From an uncultured Lentisphaeria bacterium (GTDB lineage Bacteria > Verrucomicrobiota > Lentisphaeria > JABSQK01 > CAJWLW01): 60,767 bases of DNA. Positions 60,279 through 60,767 of the stretch are shown here, piece after piece. The DNA is taken from assembly GCA_913042885.1 (NCBI GenBank), contig CAJWLW010000002.1:1-60767 (forward strand), given 5' to 3'. Below the pieces are notes generated by a model that was given only the letters and a program-made list of their open reading frames with translations, ran no database searches and had not been told where the DNA came from. Within the stretch, counting starts at the first letter, position 1. Every line of letters starts with the position of its first letter. The position numbers were made by a program, and so were the translations under genes.

Positions 60279-60767
60279 TGTTGAATATTCGAAAACTACG
60301 CAACCTGCGTTCAGCTCGGCTTTTATGAAATTCAAAATAATTTTCTTTAATACCAACCCCAAAATCCAAAAGTTTTAAATTTTTAAATCTTTTCTTTAAT
60401 TCTGGAGACAATAATGATTTTGGAACTGCAAGAGGAGATTTTAAAGATTTATATTGGTTTGAATCTCCTATTAGTTTAAGTGGGTTACATGCCACAAATA
60501 TATCAACAAGTTCTTTCTTTATACTTATAGAAGTATTCAATGCTATAACAAATGGCTTGTTCTTTTTGATATACTTTTCTATTTCTTGTTTATAATCTTT
60601 TGCTTGAGATCCGGATGCAACAAGTAGTACGTCTTTACCTTTAATTTTTTTTGATGGCGACCATTTACCTTTTTTTAGTTTCATTGGTTTTTGAAATTCT
60701 GTTCTCACTAAATCAACATTATATTTTCTACACACTTTACAATCAGGATATCGACCATCAGCCTTTT
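60199..60767 (-). CDS. AT-rich partial gene, aldolase C-terminal-like, cut by junction
   Basis: The frame enters from the window edge (a C-x2-C near KADGRYPDCKVCRKYNVDL) and runs in AT-rich, Lys/Ile-rich code to about 60,323. Content includes DVLLVASGSQAKDYKQEIEKY, PFVIALNTSISIKKELVD and FVACNPLKLI, resembling the C-terminal domain attached to some HMGL-like aldolases in surface-sugar clusters (moderate recollection). At ELLDFGVGIKENYFEFHKS-like residues the composition switches to GC-rich, and the remaining ~40 codons to 60199 are antisense-type Arg-rich residues overlapping the DUF4091 gene. Only 60323-60767 is credible coding sequence. It is probably from another organism or an acquired island. 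Confidence 0.45.
   Translation of the reverse strand, partial: KADGRYPDCKVCRKYNVDLVRTEFQKPMKLKKGKWSPSKKIKGKDVLLVASGSQAKDYKQEIEKYIKKNKPFVIALNTSISIKKELVDIFVACNPLKLIGDSNQYKSLKSPLAVPKSLLSPELKKRFKNLKLLDFGVGIKENYFEFHKSRAERRLRSFRIFNNEKPVACIRTVARDRRRKTLVRTGSQ

Overview
The window is about 60.8 kb of GC-rich bacterial DNA (roughly 57-60% GC by eye). It most resembles an uncultivated marine or aquatic heterotroph of the PVC superphylum (Lentisphaerota, Kiritimatiellota or Planctomycetota-like) or of a Poribacteria/Latescibacterota-type lineage. The grounds are a prepilin with a Lentisphaera-style N-terminus, four Fe(II)/2-oxoglutarate dioxygenases, paired M19 dipeptidases, RraA-like, Gfo/Idh and AP2-type TIM-barrel enzymes, and several secreted glycan-active proteins. 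The phylum is inference. The last ~445 bases are abruptly AT-rich and look like another genome, so the contig may be a metagenomic assembly with a chimeric end.

Layout. 1-2.9 kb: two ATGA-coupled hybrid response-regulator/histidine kinases. 3.4-11.9 kb: a secreted GH5-like glycosidase, an NAD kinase, an EF-hand membrane protein and a GT39-type membrane glycosyltransferase. 12-16.4 kb: an RraA-like enzyme, a truncated epimerase remnant between two hairpins, a SurA-like exported protein, a VOC protein and a TauD/TfdA dioxygenase. 16.7-23 kb: a surface and signalling block with a secreted coiled-coil repeat protein, a beta-helix/beta-sandwich surface protein whose stop overlaps the start of an ECF sigma factor, a one-TM partner protein and a probable outer-membrane barrel. 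23-25 kb (minus strand): two secreted proteins with related GWNL/NWQL modules.

25-42 kb is a dispersed catabolic and accessory region: two tandem M19 dipeptidases, an SDR plus PhyH pair, a PQQ-type propeller, an SDR plus acyl-CoA ligase operon, a DHDPS-family aldolase, a second PhyH, a Gfo/Idh plus TIM-barrel pair, a second SurA-like protein, a double-GNAT protein and a third PhyH. Decayed genes lie among them: a metallophosphoesterase stump, an alpha/beta-hydrolase tail with a one-base frameshift, and a headless pseudopilin. 42-47 kb: a DksA-type zinc-finger protein, an epimerase fused to a large unknown domain, a DEAD-box helicase with a DEVD motif and glycine-rich tail, and a DUF523-DUF1722 protein.

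47.4-60.3 kb is a minus-strand glycan-degradation block: a DUF4091/GH123-like protein with HEAT repeats, a type II pseudopilin, a BNR sialidase coupled through TGATG to an M28 peptidase/AAC(3) acetyltransferase fusion, a family-10-like glycosidase, a GH32 enzyme and a related five-bladed propeller protein. Together the genes suggest a polymer- and amino-sugar-degrading, sensor-rich heterotroph. The most interesting candidates are the sigma-coupled surface block, the two multidomain fusions and the sharp compositional break near 60,322. I saw no tRNA, rRNA, CRISPR array or intact mobile element.
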